From NCBI GenBank assembly GCA_002197995.1, contig NGZR01000003.1, forward strand, positions 62,001 through 126,000: a DNA stretch of 64,000 nt. The letters run 5' to 3'. The notes beneath the pieces were generated by a model. It was not told the origin of the DNA. It worked only from the letters and a program-made list of their open reading frames with translations, and did not search any database. Below, piece by piece: positions 53,607 to 64,000 of this stretch (positions are counted from its first letter, which is position 1; each line of letters starts with the position of its first letter). The stretch is from Gaeumannomyces sp. JS-464. Lineage: Eukaryota > Ascomycota > Sordariomycetes > Magnaporthales > Magnaporthaceae. The translations under genes were made by a program, and so were the position numbers.

Positions 53607-55245
53607 ATGCCCGCCGAGACCAACCCCCGCCCGGCCGAGCCCGTGGCCAAGGGCGTGCTGGCGACGGCGCAGCAGGCCTGGGGCGACCTGTGGAAGTGGG
53701 ACCAGCGCGTCGAGGTGGTCAACGAGTACGGCGAGAAGCACACCGAGTGGCACACGCCGCCGCCGCTCAAGAACCCCGTCAGCCTCATGGCCCAGCTGTC
53801 GGCCAAGGACTGGCTCTTCTTCATCGTCGGCTTCACCGCCTGGACCGCCGACGCCTTTGACTTCCACGCCCTGTCCATCCAGACGGTCAAGCTGTCAAAG
53901 TACTACCACACCTCCAAGACCGACATCACCACCGCCATCACACTCACCCTTCTGCTGCGCTCCGTCGGCGCCGCCTTCTTCGGCCTGGCCGGCGACAAGT
54001 ACGGCCGCAAGTGGCCCATGGTCATCAACATGATTGTCCTTGGCGTCCTGCAGATCGCCACCATCTACTGCCGCACCTTTAACGAGTTCCTTGCCGTGCG
54101 CGCCCTGTTTGGCCTGTTTATGGGAGGAGTGTAAGTTTTATCTTTTTTGTTTTGATCCCGCCGTCTGGACCTGACGCCGACAAACCCAAAACAGATACGG
54201 AAACGCCATCGCCATGGCCCTCGAGAACAGCCCCGTCGACGCCCGCGGCCTCATGTCGGGCATCCTGCAGCAGGGCTACTCGTTCGGCTACGTGTGCGCG
54301 GCCTGCGCCAACCTGGGCGTGGGCGGCGACGTCGAGTCCTGGAAGACGGTCTTCTGGATCGCGGCGGGCATCTCCATCTTGGTCGGGCTCGTGCGCTGCT
54401 TCTTCCCCGAGTCGCAGCAGTTCATCGAGGCGCGCAAGGCCGGCAAGAACAAGGCCAACCCGTCGGCCTTCTGGAAGGAGACCAAGGTCATGCTGGCGCA
54501 GGAGTGGAAGATGTGCCTGTACTGCATCATCTTGATGACGTGGTTCAACTACTACAGCCACACGTCGCAAGACAGCTACACCACCTTTATGCTGGCCGAG
54601 AAGCAGCTCGACAACTCCGGCGCGTCGCGCGCCTCCATCCTCATGAAGGCGGGCGCCTGCGTCGGCGGCACCATCATCGGCTACGCGTCGCAGTGGGTGG
54701 GCCGCCGCCGCGCCATCATCCTGTCGGCCATCGTCAGCGCCTGCCTGATCCCGGCCTGGATCATGCCGGCCGACGAGCGCAGCCTGTCGGCCTCGGGCTT
54801 CTTCATGCAGTTCTTCGTCCAGGGCGCCTGGGGCGTCATCCCCATCCACCTAAACGAGCTGTCGCCGCCCGCATTCCGCTCGTCGTTCCCGGGCATCACC
54901 TACCAGCTCGGCAACATGATCTCGTCGCCGTCAGCCCAGATCGTCAACGCCATCGCCGAGAGCACCTTCATCCGCAACCACGCCGGCAAGAGGGTCGAGG
55001 CCTACGGCCCCACCATGGGCATCGCCACCGCCATCATTGCCGTGGGCATTGCCGTCACCACCGCCTTTGGCCCTGAGAAGCGCGGCCGCCAGTTCGAGAA
55101 GGCCCTGCCGGCCGGCCACAACGTCGAGGGCGCCATCGACTCCAAGGTGGTCGAGGACGACCTCGAGGCCGGCCACGGCAGCACCTCGGATAGCGGGGCC
55201 GAGAAGGCGCGCGAGGCCGGCGGCGACCACGTCGAGAAGGCTTAG
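53607..55245 (+). CDS. JEN-type monocarboxylate/proton symporter (MFS)
   Basis: Exons 53607-54130 and 54195-55245 (GTAAGT...AACAG), about 524 residues. WLFFIVGFTAWTADAFDFHALS (TM1), DKYGRKWPMVINM (the MFS loop 2-3 motif), FGLFMGGVYGNAIAMALE, and in TM7 NYYSHTSQDSYTT, which fits the JEN signature N-x-x-S/T-H-x-S/T-Q-D-x-x-x-T. JEN carriers import lactate, pyruvate or dicarboxylates with protons across the plasma membrane and are glucose-repressed in yeasts. The cytosolic C-terminus is acidic with a run of Glu/Asp/Ser. It has a long 5' leader region rich in CT and is intact. Confidence 0.9.
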
Positions 55246-55592
55246 GGAGATTTGTCACAGCTTGGATTCTGGTCATGACTTGTTTAACGGGATAGAACGG
55301 GATAAATCGTGTCGCGTTGGGAAGGGACGGCCGAGCTGGATATTTTAACTAGATTATGTAGCCAAAACGAGCCATCTTGTGCCATCAGTCTTTGCATTGG
55401 CTCTCCAGCTTACATCAGCTGAATGTCCCTCCCTCCTGCTCTCGCGTGGCTCCACTCCAACCATCCAACGAGTGGGCCTTTCTGGGTCCCTCTTTCCTGC
55501 AGCTTCAAGGTCTGCCTCGCTCCTCCTTACCTAACCAACAGCAACATCAGTTCGACACGCACAAAATCCAATCCACCAGTATCCAGCCCGTC
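55246..55592. other. Intergenic region between JEN and F-box-like genes
   Basis: This is the terminator side of JEN and a pyrimidine-rich promoter for the next gene. No gene is seen. Confidence 0.45.
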
Positions 55593-57042
55593 ATGGCATC
55601 TTTTGCCAGCCTGCCTATCGAGACCCTTGACGCCATCGTCGCGTTGCTCTGCGCCCACTGCCAACCCTCACCGCCACCGCCCTTCCCCAGCCCCGAGGCG
55701 AACAGGCTCTGCAACTATGGCTGCGTCGTGCCGAGCAAAGACTTGGAGCTGGAGTCGGTTGCCGCCCTGGCCGCTCTGTGTCGCGTCAATCGCGCTCTTC
55801 ACCAGGTCGCGACGCCGTTCCTCTACCACCGCCCGCCCAGCGCCGCCCTCTTGGTGGCCGAGAGGCTCGCCCAGCTCCACGACACCATCACCAACGGAGC
55901 GTCTGGGCTTGGCCGGCACGTGAGGTCGCTGCACATCCCCGACCTGCGCGACGAGGCCCCGACCCCGTCGAGGCCCGTGCTCCCCCGCGACGTTGTTATC
56001 CCCGGCTTCGAGACGAGGTTCGCGACCGACCTACTGATCTCGCTCGCGCCTCACTACCCCAACCTGGAGGACGTGTGCGTCACGGCTTGCGACCTGCCCT
56101 TGATCTATCGTCTCATGTACCGTAGAGTGCCAGCGGGCTCCCTGCCCAAGCTCAAGAGGCTCCACGCCTGCGGGATGGACCACCAGCCTATGGAGTGGGT
56201 GCACCTGCAGCTACTATTGGACCTGGCGGGGCCCAACCTGACGGCGCTCTTGGTAAGCTGTGTCGAAAACTCGGACTGGATGGGTGTCTCTGTGATGGGC
56301 CACCAAGAGAATATGCTTTTCATGGGCGGAGCGCTAGCGCCCGGGCTAGGGCCTCCAGCTGGCATTCGCGAGCTGGCCCTGTACGACACCTTCATGGACC
56401 TCGACTTCGTCTCCAGCCTCCTGGAGCGCTGCCCAGCCGTTGAGGCCCTGACCCTGTTCAACCACACCGAGTTCCAGGGCGATGGACCCGGCCACGTGGA
56501 GACAGAGGCGGGGCCGTGCGAGCTGGTCGACATGATCGCGCGACACCTGCCGGGGCTCAAGGCGCTGGATCTCAACTTCTACGGCACCATCAGCTTCTTT
56601 ATCAGCGACGCCCGCTTCCCCGACAAGGAGCTGGTGGAGTCGCTGCGGCAGTTCCGGTCACTCGAGAAGCTCCGCATCTGGGAGCACTGCCTCGCCAACT
56701 ACTGCGAGGGAGGGCAGCCGAGGAGAAAGCGGATCGGCTCGTGCGCCTGCTGCCCCGGTCCATCCGCGAGGTCGACTTCTTCGAGGACTACGATTACATG
56801 AAGGGTATTTCCTTCCAGCCTTCCGGCCATTCCAGGCCCGCTGCGAGGAGGGCGAGCTGCCCAATCTCGAGGTGGCGCGGCTGTACAAGTTCAGCGAGGA
56901 TGACCTCCCATTGAATGGGAGACCGATATACCCGATGCTGATGGCTACTCTGCGTCGAGTTGCCGACGGCGGCGCTGCTTCGGGCTCGGGCTCAGACCGG
57001 GGATCACCCCGTCAGAAATGGAGCTTGGTCTTGAGCGAGTAA
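55593..57042 (+). pseudogene. F-box-like/LRR-like protein, two late frameshifts
   Basis: MASFASLPIETLDAIVALLCAH at the N-terminus is an F-box-like start, followed by LAALCRVNRALHQVATPFLYHRP, the usual continuation in fungal F-box proteins, then leucine-rich irregular repeats (LPKLKRLHAC, IRELALYDTFMDLDFVSSLLERCPAVEALTLFNH, LPGLKALDLNF). F-box proteins pick targets for SCF ubiquitin ligases. The frame is open to about 56710, where one base is lost (continuing EEKADRLVRLLPRSIREVDFFEDYD), and shifts again near 56822 (continuing LPNLEVARLYKFSEDDLP...) to TAA at 57040-57042. About 85% of the protein lies before the first lesion, so a shortened product is possible. Confidence 0.7.
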
Positions 57043-57069
57043 TTTCTCAGCTTTCTGAATATCTACAAC

Positions 57070-59169
57070 CTACTCCATGCCCCCCTTTTCCTCGAGGAGA
57101 TGTGCAATGTCAACATGCCCTGCCCCGGCCGCCACCCGCCTTGAAGATACGCCAACAGCGTTCGTCCAGTTTGGGTCAGCACCGGCGTCCAGCAACAACT
57201 TGACCACATCGGCATGACCTTCCCTGGCCGCGAACCAGACAGGTTCTGACAGGTAAACCTCCCTATAATCCATGTCTAGACCTGCTTCCCACTGGCCGGC
57301 AGAGGCTTCAAGGAGCAACTCCACCACCCCGGCCCTCCCAGCGCCTGCAGCAACCCACAACGGCGACTTGACGCTTTTGTCCCCGTCCCGAGCCGACGGG
57401 CTCAGGTCTGCCCCGTGCGCCAGCAACACCTTGGCCGTGGCGGTGTGCCCGTGCTGAGCCGCAAGCCCCAGCGGCGTGAGCATCGGTGTGCCTGGCTCGC
57501 CGCACGCCCGGTAGTTGATGTCGGCGCCCTTGTTTATGTAGTGCTCAACCAATCCAGCGTTTTCTCGCCCGCTGCTGATTTCTTCCCACAGCCGCTGGCC
57601 GTACAGTCTCCCTCTGCACCGCTCGACAGTGTCGAGCATTTCCGGAAACGCGTCTGCAATCAGCTCCATGGCGCCTTCGTTCTCCCAGATTTCGTTATGT
57701 GCTATAAATGCCTCGGCTGCGGCTGTCCCTGCTGGCTCAATGCTCTGGCCATCGAGCATGGCTGCTTGCAGCGGGTACAGCCCGTCGGCGCCGACGCTCC
57801 ATATGTCGACACTCCTGCTGGCCGAAAGCACCTTGATCATGCCGACGTTTCGCGCTCTGATGGCGAGATTTAAGGGCGTGTTCCCCTCGAAGACGACGTT
57901 GACGTCGATGCCCCGGTGAGCGAGAAGCGCCTCCGCAACGTCCTCGTCGCCGTACGCTCCCCGCTTCGCCAGCAGACACAGAGACGGGCCGTCGTGTCGG
58001 TGGAAGGCGTTGACGTCGAGTTCTGGCACCTCCCGGACGAGGGCGTTCACTAGGCTCAGACGTCCACGGTCGACCGCCCACAGGAAGACGGAGGTGACGA
58101 TCTGGGAGACTTCGCTGGGGAGGTCGCCGAAGAAAGAACGCACTTGGCCGTATGCTTCCTCCCTGTCTGGCATGGATGATTCTGGGAACAGGTGCGACGC
58201 GATCAGCATGTTGACCTGGATTCTCACTCCCGCCTCGGTTGCAGTGTAGTCGGGCTTGATCCTGGGCCCTCCCTCGCTGCTCTCCGAGATGCCGAGCAGC
58301 GCATAGACCTTGTCCCTCGGGTCTGTGGCCTCGTAGTTTGTGAACTTGCACAGCAGCGTGAGCAGGTCCCGGCTGTCCTTCCACCACGACATGCGCTTAA
58401 GCGGGCCCGGCATGACCTCGAGCGCCGCCCGTGCGCCCTCGGGGATGCTAAGGAAGGGCAGCGTGGACACCATGGCAAGGGTGCGCGCCGGCACGGCGTC
58501 GTGGCCGTACATGACGAGCGCGGCCTTCGCGCTGGCTGCCTCCTGGATGACCCAGATCCTGCGGAACCACGGGCTCTCGAACAGGGCGGGCAGCATGTGC
58601 TGGGCGATCATGGCGCTGCCGGTCCCCTCCCGCCGGCCGCGCTCAAATTCGGCCCTCCACGCGTCGGACGAGTCGAGCCGGCGGCCCGACCGCAGGACCG
58701 TCTGGTCGACCTGAAGCAGGTACGGCATCGCGATGCGCGTCTCGAACGTGGCCGGGCCCAGCCAGATCAGCACAGTCTGGGCCTGGCCGTAGATGCGCTT
58801 CATCAGGCCGACCTGGTGCATGCGCTCGCCCGGGTTCTCCTGGTCGATGCAGATGGCGTCGATCCAGAGCACGCGGTCATGTTGCGGCTGGCGCAGGTGC
58901 ACCAGGGCGCGGTAGAGGTTTGCCGTGACGGAAAAAACGCGGCCGTCGACCAGGATGTCGTGCGGGGCCGCCGCGGCGTCGCCCCAGGTGTACGACAGCG
59001 CCTCGTAGGACACGCCGGGCCCGCTACGCTCCTCGCCGTCGTTGAGGACGGTCATGTCGAGCTCGCACCGGACGGGCTCCGACTCCACGCTGGCGCGCGC
59101 GAGGCGCATGGTGCGGATTGCGTTTTGCGTCACATCGAGGGGGCGGTAGATGTATCTTGATCCGGACAT
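57070..59169 (-). CDS. HET-domain protein with ankyrin repeats
   Basis: 699 residues from ATG 59169 (MSGSRYIYRPLD), one exon. The HET domain (residues about 50-210) shows VSYEALSYTWGD, VLWIDAICIDQENPGERMHQV and WFRRIWVIQEAASA, the three classic blocks. DPRDKVYALLGI follows. The C-terminal half carries ankyrin repeats: NTPLNLAIRARNVGMIKVL, TPLGLAAQHGHTATAKVLLA, SPLWVAAGAGRAGVVELLLE, VWFAAREGHADVVKLLLDAG. HET proteins trigger heterokaryon-incompatibility cell death in several fungi; the ankyrin part would be the sensor or partner arm. It is intact, unlike the HET gene at 61.6 kb. Confidence 0.9.
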   Translation of the reverse strand: MSGSRYIYRPLDVTQNAIRTMRLARASVESEPVRCELDMTVLNDGEERSGPGVSYEALSYTWGDAAAAPHDILVDGRVFSVTANLYRALVHLRQPQHDRVLWIDAICIDQENPGERMHQVGLMKRIYGQAQTVLIWLGPATFETRIAMPYLLQVDQTVLRSGRRLDSSDAWRAEFERGRREGTGSAMIAQHMLPALFESPWFRRIWVIQEAASAKAALVMYGHDAVPARTLAMVSTLPFLSIPEGARAALEVMPGPLKRMSWWKDSRDLLTLLCKFTNYEATDPRDKVYALLGISESSEGGPRIKPDYTATEAGVRIQVNMLIASHLFPESSMPDREEAYGQVRSFFGDLPSEVSQIVTSVFLWAVDRGRLSLVNALVREVPELDVNAFHRHDGPSLCLLAKRGAYGDEDVAEALLAHRGIDVNVVFEGNTPLNLAIRARNVGMIKVLSASRSVDIWSVGADGLYPLQAAMLDGQSIEPAGTAAAEAFIAHNEIWENEGAMELIADAFPEMLDTVERCRGRLYGQRLWEEISSGRENAGLVEHYINKGADINYRACGEPGTPMLTPLGLAAQHGHTATAKVLLAHGADLSPSARDGDKSVKSPLWVAAGAGRAGVVELLLEASAGQWEAGLDMDYREVYLSEPVWFAAREGHADVVKLLLDAGADPNWTNAVGVSSRRVAAGAGHVDIAHLLEEKGGME

Positions 59170-59418
59170 TGTGCGTTGCGTGTTGTGCACGAGACCGCGG
59201 GAGGCTGTGGGAGGGGATGGGGAAGGGAGGGGAAGTGGCTGTTAGTTGTCTAGATCGGGGGTATATGTGTTCACCTTCAGGGGTTGGCGTGGGCCCTCCC
59301 CGCTGCTTACCACCCACCTGCAGATGCTTGGCATCCACTGGGCTGGAAGAAGACGAGGGGCAACGCTCGTATCTCGCATCAATCGACATCATCCAACCGC
59401 TCTATACTGCCCTACGTA

Positions 59419-60140
59419 TCACTCGCCCATGGCCGATGCACCATGCTTTCTGCGCCCAAAGCCGCTGCCGGGAAAGCCCTCGTGCCCTGCGGAGGCGCGA
59501 TCTGCAGGCAGTTGGGGTTGAACCGCCCAGTTAGCAGCCATCCAACGTGAGCGGACAGCAATGCCACCCACCACCTGCCACGCATCAATCGTCAGCCGCG
59601 TCGGCGGCAGGCGCCGTAGCACTCTAGCGGCCACGACCGAGTTGAGCCAGTAGTACTTTTGCGACCCGGTCACGAACGCCATGCGCAGGCACGCCGTTGT
59701 CGTCGCGTTGGCATTGAACCGGCCTCCTCCTCCAGCCTTCGCCAAATCGCCCACGGCACCGTGTTGAGTAGCACCCGTCTCAAACACCTGCACGTGCTCG
59801 CCGTCGTCCGTCTCGAGCGCCTGCCGCACATCGGCCGCCAGCACGCCGTCGCGCGCGTCGATCAGCGCCCAGTCCGCGCCGCGGGCCCGCAACAGCGCCG
59901 CCCACGATGGGCAGCGCGACCCGGTTGCCCCGCGGGCCCGTGACGACAGGGGTCCCGGCGCCGCTCGTAATGTTGATGTTGCACAGGAACGTCAGCTCCG
60001 GCGGGCTGGGCGAAGGGGTGATGTGGTGGTATTCGCGGCCACCACCAAGGGCCAGGGCGACAAGGGCGTGGCCGTGACGGCTGGGGCGAGGAGGGCGAGC
60101 GAGACCAGCAGAGGGGGCCTTTGGGGTCTCGATGGATCAT
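59419..60140 (-). pseudogene. DUF3237-family secreted protein, degraded
   Basis: Pieces on the minus strand: a signal-like segment (LLVSLALLAPAVTA, about 60115), ELTFLCNINITSG...PVVTGPRGNRVALPIVGGAV (about 60000-59900), then GADWALIDARDGVLAADVRQALETDDG, LRMAFVTGSQKYYWLNSVVAARVL and RLTIDAWQV (59892-59570). The order and the W-A-L-I-D and Y-W-L-N-x-V-V-A blocks match DUF3237, small beta-barrel proteins of unknown role. At least two frame changes (near 60030 and 59890) are present, and the natural stop after AWQV is missing. Confidence 0.6.
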
Positions 60141-60399
60141 CTTGTTGTTTTCTCGGTCCCTGTTGCGGCAGTCGTGTAGTAAGACCTGTGTCCAGGAGGC
60201 TGGGTGCCCAGCTGAGAGCAAAGGAAAGGAGAAATAACAAATACGTGTCAATCCATGGAGTGATAAGACCAAGTCTGGATCTCGATAGACTTTGGAGACT
60301 CTGTCTCGGGCCCTTCCAGCCACGTCCGTGCCGCCGTGCATCGCGCAGCCCCTGATTGCGCTGCAGACAGATGGCATTAGCACTCAGCTGGCTGCTTGA

Positions 60400-61391
60400 G
60401 GCTCCAGGGGCGGGCCCACTCCCGCCAACGATACAAGGTCACTGCCCTGGAGATGGATCGCGAGAAAGGGAAAGCGGCCCGTGAAGACGCCTCGACGGCC
60501 GGCGTTTATCCCAGACCTCCTCATCTGGTTCTGCAACACACGCGTGAGCCGGCCCATGCCACCGGCGGTGCTAACTCGATGGCCTATGTCCGACATGCTG
60601 TGCAGTTCCTGGCCAACCCCGCCAGTCGGCACTCCTCAGCGCCACCTGCTGCTGTTCGGCCTAGGCAGCGCAACATCGCGGTTGGTGGAAAAGAACCGTA
60701 GTAATGACGATTGCCCAAACTTGACCGGGTGGGCGACCGAAGTGTTAGGAGCCCAGAGTGACACTTTCCAGACAGCTTCTTCGGCAAGGCCTTCTCCTCC
60801 ATCGCGGGCTTGTTCGACCAGCTGCGCTTTGCAATCTACTATAACAAAGAGCTCGCGCCCATCCGCGATGGGCCGGGAGGGTATCGTGACACTCGGCGGC
60901 CGCACCGAGGCCAAGCACGTTGACAGCGACCCCGAGGTGGTGCCCGTGCGCAGGGACTTCCTCGGCATCAACCAGTCCGTCTACCAGCTGTGGCGGTCGG
61001 CGCTGTGCGGCATCTCGCTGCCGTCGGGCGCCGTCGCCGACGTCCACAGGGCCGTCAGCTGGGGCTAGGACGCCACCCTGAACGGCAAGGCCATCCCATT
61101 GTGCCGTGGCTTCAACGCGCTCTGGTTCGCCACATTCTCCTCTCCGACGACGACCGCGATGTCCACAGCCTCGCCATCCACGGCGACCTGCCAGCCAAGC
61201 GTGGCTATGCCAGCCGCGATGGTGCCTGCTTGTTGCCCTTCCACTCTAGCGAAAAGGCCTCAGCTGGCACCGATCGGCAAGGCCTTGCTTCGCCGCTTCT
61301 GCACTGTTTATGGCTGTGGAGGTGACACGGCGCACGAGCCCGCGATCGATGCCCAAGGCCAGGCTTGTGGCTACCTGGCTATTGTCAAATG
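60400..61391 (+). pseudogene. Pepsin-like aspartic protease, C-terminal remnant
   Basis: The fragments read in the order of a pepsin C-terminal lobe: LFDQLRFAIYYNKELAPI, EGIVTLGGRTEAKHV...EVVPV, DATLNGKAIPLCRGFNALW, DGACLLPF, and IGKALLRRFCTVYG near the end. The second catalytic DTG is not recognisable after FNALW. TAG at 61066-61068 and at least two frame changes (near 60860 and 61140) break it. The N-terminal lobe is not found. The family call is tentative. Confidence 0.42.
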
Positions 61392-61607
61392 AGGCGCGTC
61401 TGGTTCCATTGGACGCCCAGGCAATCGGGCATCCGTCCACGCGAACCTGTGCTGAAAAGCAGCCACAGCCCCGCATCCCTGCCTCCCATCTTGTTCTTCC
61501 TACAGGCATTCCTACATTCCTCCCCTTCCCTTCTGGCAAAGCGCTTGATATCCCCCTGTCCCAACCCTCACATTGCAAGCGATACATCAACGTCTGCGTG
61601 CTTCAAC

Positions 61608-64000
61608 ATGTCGTTAAAGGCTGCGCGAGACAAGCTCAGGGCGATGTTCGCCAATCCTAAACCCTACGCGTACCGAGAGTTGGCGGACAACCAAGACATT
61701 CGGCTTGTCACATTGCTGCCCGGGAAACCAAAAGATGCCATCAAAGTCCACATCCATCACATGTCGCTGGCACAAGTCTCCACGCTATCCGAAGTCCGCA
61801 CTATCTTGTCGCTCGAGGAGCTGCGGGCGACGCTCCCGGATGATTGGGAAGCGCATGAGACGATCGAGGGCCACATTCTCTTCGAAAAGGTTGGAAATGG
61901 CCATGCCCGCGATGTGACATGGGACCACCCAGTGCCGGGGTTTGACCCTTCACTTTATCGACCCGACCCGGAGCCCGAGAAGAACAGCCAGCCATGGCGC
62001 CTCATTCCAAGTACGAGGCGCTGTCTTACACCTGGGGCCCGGCCGGGCGCGATGAGCCGATCTGGATTGTCCCGGGTCCTGGACAAGTTCAGCAACGCAA
62101 CACGGTTCTGGCCGTCCGGGAAAACTTGGCCGCGGCGTTGCGGCACCTTCGACAGTCGGATAAGCCACGGGTTCTCTGGGTCGACCAGATATGCATCAAC
62201 CAACCTGATAAGCTAGAGCGCGCCAAACAAGTGAGCCGCATGGCCGAGATATACACCTCAGCCTGGCGAGTTGTGGTGTGGCTGGGCGCTGCGGAAAAGA
62301 ACGACGACGACAGCGGGAGCGACGCCGCCATGGATGCTTTGATCAGTCTCGGGTGCGAAGTACAAGTACCTCTGGATTGCTTCTGTCTCCCTACACCAGG
62401 CGGGAAGCATCCTTACTGGCACCTCCCGAGCGCCACACTACCTATCCAAGACATGACTTGGGCAGGGATCCATCGGCTGCTGTCGCGGCCGTGGTTTAAG
62501 CGGGTGTGGATCATTCAGGACATATATTGCGCGAACAGACGCGCCATTCTCCAGTGCGGAACCCGCGTTGCTAACTGGCTCGTCCTCTACAAAGCTCTCA
62601 ATGCGCTATCACATGTAAGAAGCTATTTTTTTCTAACAATAACCTCGCATTTTAAACTCCTCTATAAAGTCGCAGGGCTGGGTATACTTCCAGGCATCTC
62701 TTTAACGCGGCGCATTGAAAATAGCCACAGCGCCCGGTCTCCGACCACATTTCCAAAGGCCGGATTGACGAAATCCGGAGTCTTACATATGAGAGGCTCG
62801 AAGCGGACTATGGGTTGCTAAGTCGCGTTTTATGCCGGGGCGGCGGCCGCAAGTGCTCCGACGAGCGTGACAGAATATATGGGCTCCTCGCACTCCTCAG
62901 CCCAGCCTTCCGATCGACCATTCGTCCACCATCCTATGAGATTCCGGTTAAGGATCTGTTTGTGGACGTCACGCTGGTACACATTCGTCATGTGCGCCGC
63001 CTCGAGCTGCTGGAGTTCTGCAATGTCAAATCTCGAACGGCAGACGATATGCCATTTTGGGTGCCCGATTTCGCCACAGGGTTCCAACTTTCTTTTCACC
63101 TCCAGCTTGCGGCGGGATACTCAGAATGCTCCCACATGATGATGGGGACTAGTCTGCTCCAGGTGTTGGGAGTTCGTTGCGCGGTTGTAAAGCGTACTGT
63201 ACCCACCACGATGGAACACGACCGCCTGTTTGACATGATGGCCAAACTCGCATCCGAAATGGAAGCCGGACAAGAGAGCGATAGCAGGCCCCGAACTGCC
63301 AAAGGGCTATTATCCCAGGAGCTATTAGCTAAGACAATAGCTATGGATTGGCTTGAAGAAAGGTTCCCAAATAAAGGCTTTCCATCTCTGGATGCATTGT
63401 GTTTAGCCCTGGACGCTATTGAGCCCACCGGCGGGAGGGAGCAAGAAGAAAGAAGCCAATATCCCGACTCTCATATATCTAGAGCTTTGCACGGCTACAA
63501 GAGCCTTATCACGAGCCTTTCATTTAACAAATTGTTTTTTATTACAAAGGAGGGATTTCTGGGACTAGGGGTTCCAAGCGCCCGGCACTCTGATTCTGTC
63601 TTCCTCCCTTCGTGTTCACTTGCCCTCCTCGAAGGGATATCTCAGCTAACTCAAAGGTGGAAATTAACTTTCAAATGGCCCAAGCTATCGACCAGATGAC
63701 ATGATTGTGGTTTTACTGGGCTGCGAAAACCCCATGATTCTCCGACCAGGACCAGCCCGGCCAATTTTGGTGTGGGTGCGTGCCACTTCGTCGAGCTCGA
63801 AAACGCGAGAGCCCTTTTCGGTCCACTGCCAGGCGAGGGACGATGGAGGGTGGAAATAAGAGACTACGAAGGCGGAGGAACTGCAGCACAATTCGTGGAC
63901 TTAGAAACTGGTTTGCGGACCGACGAGGACCCCCGGCTTCCCGCCGCTGCCGCTCCCTGGGAAGCGGTTGACAATGCGGCAGCCACCAGCAGGCTGGAGC
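61608..64000 (+). pseudogene. HET-domain protein, broken, cut by the right edge
   Basis: Start MSLKAARDKLRAMF at 61608. A frameshift near 61995 precedes the HET domain: KYEALSYTWGPAG, RVLWVDQICINQPDKLERAKQV, WFKRVWIIQDIYCAN. The intron 62615-62675 (GTAAGA...CGCAG) is followed by a short region with TAA codons (62703 onward) in the spliced frame. Then come YGLLSRVLCRGGGRKCSDERDRIYGLLALLSP and a long open stretch to 63699. C-terminal blocks LLGCENPMILRP and VGACHFVELENARALFG lie in two further frames (after about 63690 and 63765). At least four lesions make it non-functional. The end of the gene lies beyond the window. Confidence 0.75.

Noticed and set aside
14304..61068. TAG used as a sense codon or programmed readthrough, suggested by repeated in-frame TAG
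   Set aside because: Clean genes here end in TAG (hydrolase 34044-34046, JEN 55243-55245), and the TAG-bearing genes also have unrelated indels.

Overview
The window comes from a GC-rich filamentous ascomycete (Pezizomycotina, most likely Sordariomycetes). The evidence is short 55-95 nt introns with GTAAGT-type donors and CTAAC branch sites, fungal-only families (HET, CFEM/Pth11-type receptors, JEN carboxylate carrier, Zn2Cys6 regulator, DUF3237), intron-bearing eukaryotic tRNAs, and transposons whose nonsense codons look like repeat-induced C-to-T mutation. No species can be named from the sequence alone.

Layout. 1-4.5 kb: a minus-strand Tad-like LINE, decayed and cut by the left edge. 6.0-6.8 kb: a small secreted protein. 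7.07-13.55 kb: two copies of one Mutator-like (MULE) DNA transposon in head-to-head inverted orientation, each with terminal inverted repeats and an intact 8-bp target duplication, around an AT-rich 0.9 kb spacer. 14.3-25 kb: secreted or membrane proteins (GH16 glucanase, sodium symporter, kelch protein, parallel beta-helix protein, sulfatase) and tRNA-Arg(ACG). 25.5-34.9 kb: tRNA-Ile(AAT), a CFEM receptor-like protein facing a second Pth11-like protein, a secreted alpha/beta hydrolase and tRNA-Gly(CCC). 34.9-45.0 kb: an alternating-strand six-gene block: DAK-family kinase, Zn2Cys6 regulator, class II aldolase, SDR dehydrogenase, RpiB-type isomerase and MFS carrier. 45.7-48.9 kb: a large fungal membrane protein. 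49.6 kb: tRNA-Arg(TCT). 49.7-53.6 kb: gene-poor, with a 50-base poly-C run. 53.6-64 kb: JEN carrier, F-box-like protein, HET-ankyrin protein, and decayed DUF3237, aspartic protease and HET genes.

How it works together. The 35-45 kb block has the parts of a ketose/polyol (tetrose- or pentose-type) catabolic cluster: uptake, oxidation, phosphorylation, sugar-phosphate isomerisation, aldol chemistry and a dedicated regulator. The same kinase + RpiB isomerase + dehydrogenase + regulator set is known from erythritol/erythrulose use in Yarrowia and mycobacteria. The substrate here is inference.

A window-wide oddity: about half of the protein genes are recognisable end to end but carry one or a few single-base indels (mostly a missing G or C) or a lone in-frame stop, while splice sites stay canonical. 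Neighbours such as the sulfatase, both receptor-like genes, the aldolase, JEN and HET-ankyrin are clean. This is either real recent gene loss or consensus error in short G/C runs. Such genes are labelled pseudogene with that caveat.
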